The notes beneath the pieces were generated by a model. It was not told where the DNA came from. It was given only the letters and a program-made list of their open reading frames with translations, and did not search any database. A program made the position numbers and the translations under genes. Positions 5,404-9,492 of a DNA stretch of 9,492 bases are shown piece after piece; within the stretch, counting starts at the first letter, position 1; every line of letters starts with the position of its first letter. Source of the DNA: Candidatus Omnitrophota bacterium (lineage in GTDB: Bacteria > Omnitrophota > Gorgyraeia > 1-14-0-20-64-10 > JACQQZ01); contig JACQQZ010000009.1 of NCBI GenBank assembly GCA_016206755.1, forward strand, positions 1 through 9,492. Direction: 5' to 3'.

Positions 5404-7101
5404 TTATTCCTCCGCCGTCACTCGAAGGACCTCTTCGAGGGAAGTTCTTCCGCCGGCGGCATGTTCAATACCCTCATGCCGCAAGGTCTTCATGCCTTGG
5501 CTCACGGCATAAGTTTTAATTTGGTCGGAAGCCGCACGGTCAACGATCATTTCTTGAATGCGGCTGTCCACCAGCATCGTCTCCAAAATTCCAAAACGCC
5601 CGTGATAGCCGGTCTGCCGGCACTGGGCGCATCCTTTGGGACCGTACCAAATCACTTTGGGATCGACCTCCGCCTCCAAACGCTGGAGCGCCGATGCGGG
5701 GACATCGATGGGAGTTTTGCAATGCTTGCACAACTGGCGGCACAACCGCTGGGCCGCCGCCAACACCAAGCTGGACGCGATTAAAAAAGGTTCCACGCCC
5801 ATGTCCACCAGGCGCGTGATGGAGCTGGGGGCATCGTTGGTGTGGATGGTCGAGAGCAACAGGTGTCCCGTCAGAGAGGACTTGATGGCGATGTCCGCCG
5901 TTTCCCCGTCGCGGATCTCGCCGATCATGATGACGTCCGGATTTTGGCGCAGCAGAGACCGCAGGCCGGCTGCGAAAGTCAGGCCGATGTCCGGAGAAAC
6001 TTGAATTTGCGTAATGCCGTTGACCTGGTATTCCACGGGGTCTTCAATGGTGACCACATTCCGGTCCACGGTGTTGAGTTGGTTTAAGACGGAATACAAC
6101 GTCGTGGATTTCCCGCTTCCCGTCGGACCGGTTACCAAAATCATGCCGTAGGGACGGGCGGCCGCTTCTTTAAATGCCTTCAGCGACGTCGGCAGGAATC
6201 CCAGGGCATCCAACCCCACGGAGAGATTGTTTTTGTCCAGGGCGCGCATGACGACCTTGTTGCCGAAAGCAACCGGCAAAACGGAGACGCGAAAATCCAC
6301 TTCGCGGCGCTGATATTTGACGCGAAAACGCCCGTCCTGGGGAAGGCGCCATTCGGTGATGTCCATGCGGGAAAGAATTTTGAGCCGCGCCAGCATGGCA
6401 TTCTGATGCTTTTTCGGAATTCGAAACGCCTCCTGGAGATCGCCATCCACGCGATAACGGATGCGCACATCATGCTCCTGCGGCTCGATGTGGATGTCGC
6501 TGGCGCGGCGCTTGAGGGCTTCTGCGACGATGGCATCCACGGCTTTGACAATGGGCGCCTGATCGGAAGCCTCGCCCAGCTTGGAGAGATCAACGACTTC
6601 TTCTGCCTTTGACAGGGCGGTCAGCTCCAGCTCCTCTTCCATCCCTTCCAATTCAGCGCCGGCTTGGCGGCGGTACAAATCGTCCAGGATGGCGTCGATT
6701 TCGGCTTCGCTGGCGATGACAGGGACAATTTCGTAGCTGGTCAGCATCTTCAGATCATCCATGGCAAAGATGTTCATCGGATCGGCGATGGCCACCGTCA
6801 GGCGCTTGCCGATCAGGGAGATGGGGATGACCTGGTACTGCCGGGATACTTTTTCCGGAATCAGCGTGGCGACTTCCGGCTCGATGTGGTACTTGGCCAG
6901 ATGAATGGCCGGGATGTTCAGGCCGCGGCTGAGAACCGACATCAGATCCTGCTGGGTCGCAAAGCCGGAGTTGATGAGAATGCGGCTGAGGTTTTCTCCC
7001 GAGTTCTTCTGCCGGGCCAAGGCCTGTTCCAATTGGGCCGGCGTGATTTTTTTCGACTCGATCAGAATGTCCTGCATGACTTGTCTCAAGCTTTTGGACA
7101 T
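5404..7101 (-). CDS. pilB: PilB/GspE-family assembly ATPase, second copy
   Basis: A 565-residue paralogue of the preceding gene with the same architecture: an MshEN-type N-domain (about 1-145), an acidic linker (about 149-170, rich in Glu), and N2 and ATPase domains. It has canonical ASDIHIEP (200-207), Walker A GPTGSGKST (325-333), Asp box TIEDPVEYQ (351-359), Walker B with Glu395, His box STIHTND (417-423), and zinc cysteines 458/461 and 491/494. All catalytic signatures are intact, so it should be an active hexameric motor. Its N-domain has lost the c-di-GMP-type signature: Val8, Gln10 and Lys17 stand at the Arg/Gly/Gly positions. Only one base separates it from the upstream gene's TGA, with the GGGG-type ribosome site inside that gene's end. 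pilC follows after 4 bases, making this copy the likelier partner of PilC. Confidence 0.94.
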   Translation of the reverse strand: MSKSLRQVMQDILIESKKITPAQLEQALARQKNSGENLSRILINSGFATQQDLMSVLSRGLNIPAIHLAKYHIEPEVATLIPEKVSRQYQVIPISLIGKRLTVAIADPMNIFAMDDLKMLTSYEIVPVIASEAEIDAILDDLYRRQAGAELEGMEEELELTALSKAEEVVDLSKLGEASDQAPIVKAVDAIVAEALKRRASDIHIEPQEHDVRIRYRVDGDLQEAFRIPKKHQNAMLARLKILSRMDITEWRLPQDGRFRVKYQRREVDFRVSVLPVAFGNKVVMRALDKNNLSVGLDALGFLPTSLKAFKEAAARPYGMILVTGPTGSGKSTTLYSVLNQLNTVDRNVVTIEDPVEYQVNGITQIQVSPDIGLTFAAGLRSLLRQNPDVIMIGEIRDGETADIAIKSSLTGHLLLSTIHTNDAPSSITRLVDMGVEPFLIASSLVLAAAQRLCRQLCKHCKTPIDVPASALQRLEAEVDPKVIWYGPKGCAQCRQTGYHGRFGILETMLVDSRIQEMIVDRAASDQIKTYAVSQGMKTLRHEGIEHAAGGRTSLEEVLRVTAEE

Positions 7102-7102
7102 C

Positions 7103-8815
7103 TCACACCCCGACCGTCACACGCAACGCCTCATCCGGCGTGGTGACGCCTTCGAGCATTTTTTTGACCGCCAAATCACGCAAGCTGGCCATGCCTATTT
7201 TCTTGGCATAACCCCGGATTTCCGGCTCTTTGGCCGAGGCGGTCACCATTTCCCGGACCGTAGAATCCAGCTTTAAAGTCTCCATGATTCCAACGCGGCC
7301 GAGATAACCGCTCTTCTTGCAAGATTTGCATCCCTTGCCGCGATACACCGTGACCTCTTTTTCTTCCTCCATCCTAAAATACTGCGCCAAATGCGCCGGC
7401 AGCGGGACCGGTTCTTTGCAAGAAGAGCAGATGCGGCGCAACAACCGCTGGGCGCCCACCAGAATCAGAGAAGAGCTGATCAAAAACGGCTCGACCCCCA
7501 TGTTCATCAACCGCGCGACGGCGCCGATGGCGTCATTGGTGTGTAAAGTGGAAAGAACAAGGTGTCCCGTCAACGCCGCCTTGATGGCGATGTCCGCCGT
7601 TTCTCCGTCGCGGATCTCGCCGATCATGATGATGTTTGGATCCTGCCGGAGAATGGATCGCAGCGATGCCGCAAACGTCAAACCCACCTCGGTGTTGATC
7701 GCCACCTGGTTGACGCCGGCCATCTGGTACTCCACGGGATCTTCGACCGTCACCAAATTCTTCGCGGGAGAGTCAATGAACTTCAGGAGGCAATACAGAG
7801 TGGTCGACTTTCCCGCCCCGGTCGGTCCAGTCACCAGAATCATGCCGTGCGGCCTCTGTCCGGCCTCCTGGAGGGTTTTTAAAGTGGGTCCGTCAAACCC
7901 AAGCTTGGCCATGTCCAGCACCGTCTGGCTGCGGTCTAAAACCCGCAGAACCACTTTTTCCCCGAAACTGGAAGGGACGATCGACACGCGAAAATCGACC
8001 GGGCGGTCCGCCAACTTGATCTGAAAACGGCCGTCCTGCGGCAAGCGATGCTCGGCGATGTCCAGCGAAGCCACCACTTTGATGCGCGAAACGATTCCTT
8101 CGTGCATGGCGATGGGGGGAGACTCGATCTCCTGGAGCAACCCGTCAATGCGGTAACGGATTCTGAGCTTGTCTTCGAACGGCTCGATCAAGATGTCGCT
8201 GGCGCGCATGGCCACCCCTTGCTGCAGGATGGAGTCGGTGACGCGCACCACCGGCGTCTCCTGCGTCATCCGGATGAGCTCGTCTTTTTTGTGGGCGGGT
8301 CCGGAAGAAATCTCCACGACCTCCAAAACATCGTCCGCTTGAAGAGGGGCGACCAGGTCCTGAACCATTTCTGCGGCATCGTTGCCGTACATTTCCTGGA
8401 TGGCGGTCTGGATCTGTTCTTTGACTGCGATCAGCAAGGTCAACGTCAAGCCGGTGGCGGAGGCAATGTCATCCAAAGCCAAAACGTTCAGCGGATCGGC
8501 CATCGCCACGGTCAGAGTCTTTCCCATCATGGAAACGGGAACCACTTGATAGTAGAGGGCCAACTTCTGCGGAATGATTTTGGTCAGAGATTTGTCCGGC
8601 TGGATCTTGGCCAGATTGATGGGTGGAATGTGAAGTTCCTTGCTCAGAACACTCAAGAGGGCTTGCTGATCCACCAAACCCATGCCGACCAGAAGATCGC
8701 CTAAGCTTCCCCCTTTGGTTTTCTGAATCTCCAGCGCCTTGGACAAATCTTGCTGGCTTAAGAGGCCTTTCTGAAGCAGAACTCCGGTGAGGCGGTCCTT
8801 GAGCCGCTGGGCCAT
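7103..8815 (-). CDS. pilB: PilB/GspE-family assembly ATPase, first copy
   Basis: A 570-residue cytoplasmic ATPase powering pilus or pseudopilus assembly. The N-terminal MshEN-type domain spans about 1-145, then a linker, then the N2 and C-terminal ATPase domains. Visible motifs are Walker A GPTGAGKST (330-338), Asp box TVEDPVEYQ (356-364), Walker B IIMIGEIRDGETA with Glu400, His box STLHTND (His425), and a zinc-type CxxC pair at Cys463/Cys466 and Cys496/Cys499. The conserved ASDIHIEP segment reads ASDILIEP (205-212), a His-to-Leu change. Its N-domain keeps Arg8 and Gln31 at the positions of the c-di-GMP-type motif. The start is the ATG at 8815, preceded by AAGGGGG; a frame open to 8899 only overlaps the previous gene. 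It is 5 bases after the MshEN gene and 1 base before the second ATPase. PilB versus GspE cannot be fixed from sequence alone. Confidence 0.93.
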   Translation of the reverse strand: MAQRLKDRLTGVLLQKGLLSQQDLSKALEIQKTKGGSLGDLLVGMGLVDQQALLSVLSKELHIPPINLAKIQPDKSLTKIIPQKLALYYQVVPVSMMGKTLTVAMADPLNVLALDDIASATGLTLTLLIAVKEQIQTAIQEMYGNDAAEMVQDLVAPLQADDVLEVVEISSGPAHKKDELIRMTQETPVVRVTDSILQQGVAMRASDILIEPFEDKLRIRYRIDGLLQEIESPPIAMHEGIVSRIKVVASLDIAEHRLPQDGRFQIKLADRPVDFRVSIVPSSFGEKVVLRVLDRSQTVLDMAKLGFDGPTLKTLQEAGQRPHGMILVTGPTGAGKSTTLYCLLKFIDSPAKNLVTVEDPVEYQMAGVNQVAINTEVGLTFAASLRSILRQDPNIIMIGEIRDGETADIAIKAALTGHLVLSTLHTNDAIGAVARLMNMGVEPFLISSSLILVGAQRLLRRICSSCKEPVPLPAHLAQYFRMEEEKEVTVYRGKGCKSCKKSGYLGRVGIMETLKLDSTVREMVTASAKEPEIRGYAKKIGMASLRDLAVKKMLEGVTTPDEALRVTVGV

Positions 8816-8820
8816 GGGAT

Positions 8821-9273
8821 TTAAGCCCCCTTGCTGTAATGCCGCTTGATCGAATCCAGGACTTCCGTCAATGTGGATACGAAAACTTGGACGGTGCACT
8901 GATGCAGCAATTCAATGTCTTCCACCGCGCGGGAATTGAACGGATCGGCCATGGCAATCGTCAAAGTGTCTCCGATGCGATCGACGGGCATCAAGCAGTA
9001 TTGGCGGGCAACATTTTCGGGGATGAGTTTTACGACGTCCGGATCGATGGCGTAATTCTTCAGCGGCAGAAACGGCAAGCCGTACTGCGTGGTGATGGCC
9101 TGGGCGACGTCTTCTTCCGTGGCGTATCCCAGCTCCACGAGAATTTGACCCAAAAGCCCGCCCTTCTTGGCTTGGAGGGTCAAGCTCTCGCCCAATTGCG
9201 CCTGGTTGATAACGCCACGCTCAATCAGGAGCTGACCAACATGTTTGGCTACTATTCTCCGAGGTGCCGGCAT
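8821..9273 (-). CDS. Stand-alone MshEN / GspE N-terminal domain protein (no ATPase domain)
   Basis: A 150-residue protein consisting of one GspE/MshE N-terminal domain. Two tandem helical half-motifs are visible: 'HVGQLLIERG...L..SLTLQ' (residues 11-34) and 'LLGQILVELGYATEEDVAQ' (about 40-58). The conserved 'L.LIPENVARQYCLMPV', 'TLTIAMADPFN' and a final D.I...Y helix follow. In full-length PilB/GspE/MshE proteins this domain sits before the ATPase, and in MshE it binds cyclic di-GMP. Here the frame stops with TAA just after the domain, and the next gene starts 5 bases later. The Arg of the RLGxxL motif is replaced by His11, while the partner Gln is kept (Gln34). The role is unknown; it may be a regulatory subunit or adaptor for the motor ATPases. 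The ATG at 9273 is the natural start, with only a weak upstream Shine-Dalgarno. Confidence 0.85.
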   Translation of the reverse strand: MPAPRRIVAKHVGQLLIERGVINQAQLGESLTLQAKKGGLLGQILVELGYATEEDVAQAITTQYGLPFLPLKNYAIDPDVVKLIPENVARQYCLMPVDRIGDTLTIAMADPFNSRAVEDIELLHQCTVQVFVSTLTEVLDSIKRHYSKGA

Positions 9274-9279
9274 TGGGCG

Positions 9280-9492
9280 CTATCTTTGAATAAGTCGCAG
9301 CAATTCATCCGGATCGGTGGACCGGGCAACGGCCTCATCAAACGTAATGAGTTTCTTGTTGTAGAGTTCAGCCAAGGATTGATTCATGGTTCGCATCCCA
9401 TCCCGCTGACCTGTCTGGATCACCGAATAAATTTGGTGCGACTTTCCCTCCCGAACCAAAGAACGAATGGCCGGGGTGACGATCATAATTTC
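9280..9492 (-). CDS. pilT: PilT-type twitching/retraction ATPase, C-terminal end only (5' end outside window)
   Basis: Only the last 70 codons are present; the frame is open to the window edge, so the ATPase core lies outside. The visible end begins EIMIVTPAIRSLVREGK and continues with 'QTGQRDGMRTMNQSLAELY' and a terminal 'DPDELLRLI' helix. This is the characteristic C-terminal part of PilT/PilU: the short helical tail after the motor domain, with the N.SL..L motif. PilT is a cytoplasmic hexameric ATPase that drives pilus depolymerisation and retraction. It ends with TAG 6 bases before the MshEN-domain gene and so heads the visible operon. The family is certain enough from these residues; PilT versus a close paralogue such as PilU cannot be separated from the tail alone. 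Confidence 0.9.
   Translation of the reverse strand, partial: EIMIVTPAIRSLVREGKSHQIYSVIQTGQRDGMRTMNQSLAELYNKKLITFDEAVARSTDPDELLRLIQR

Noticed and set aside
4380..5519. 379-codon open frame on the plus strand
   Set aside because: Antisense to pilC and the end of the second ATPase; no family features, and the minus-strand genes are certain.
8816..8899. 28-codon N-terminal extension of the first ATPase
   Set aside because: It would overlap the MshEN gene by 79 bases, matches nothing in the family, and the ATG at 8815 has an AAGGGGG site and begins the N-domain at the right place.

Overview
The window is one compact, single-direction cluster (all genes on the minus strand, read from high to low coordinates) for a type IV pilus or closely related type II secretion-like machine. 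The lipoprotein signal on the last gene and the pilus gene set point to a Gram-negative (diderm) bacterium of moderately high GC. The pilins, with 'NANES' after the N-terminal helix and a C-terminal 'GVTGTR.FF...GVIR' strand, resemble those of uncultivated Omnitrophota-like and some deltaproteobacterial or Nitrospirota-type lineages. The lineage call is inference from family resemblance.

Layout in transcription order. (1) Motor block, 9492-4200: the 3' end of pilT (retraction ATPase), a small protein consisting only of an MshEN / GspE N-terminal domain, two complete tandem PilB/GspE-type assembly ATPases, and pilC (inner-membrane platform). Gaps are 1-6 bases, so this is almost certainly one transcript with coupled translation. 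(2) Pilin block, 4199-3106: a 144-base spacer with an extended -10 promoter and a strong Shine-Dalgarno in a small hairpin, the first GspG/PilA-like pilin, a clear Rho-independent terminator, then a paralogous second pilin. (3) Minor pilin block, 3134-1093: a PilV/GspI-like, a PulJ/PilW-like and a PilX/GspK-position protein. (4) A SurA/PrsA-type peptidyl-prolyl isomerase lipoprotein (1005-112), apparently with its own extended -10 promoter almost abutting its ATG.

How the parts work together (established for the families): prepilins carry G|F leaders cut by a prepilin peptidase that is not encoded here. PilB hexamers turn PilC to push pilins from the inner membrane into a fibre, PilT disassembles it, and the minor pilins prime or cap it. 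The lipoprotein may help fold envelope-exported proteins.

The most notable points are the free-standing MshEN domain beside two ATPases, giving three related N-domains with graded loss of the c-di-GMP-type motif; a 53-base stretch around Walker B that differs at one position between the two otherwise diverged ATPase genes; and the promoter-hairpin-terminator arrangement that would isolate expression of the first pilin. I see no mobile element, CRISPR array, tRNA or rRNA. The system belongs to a known class; its novelty is in the arrangement and regulation.
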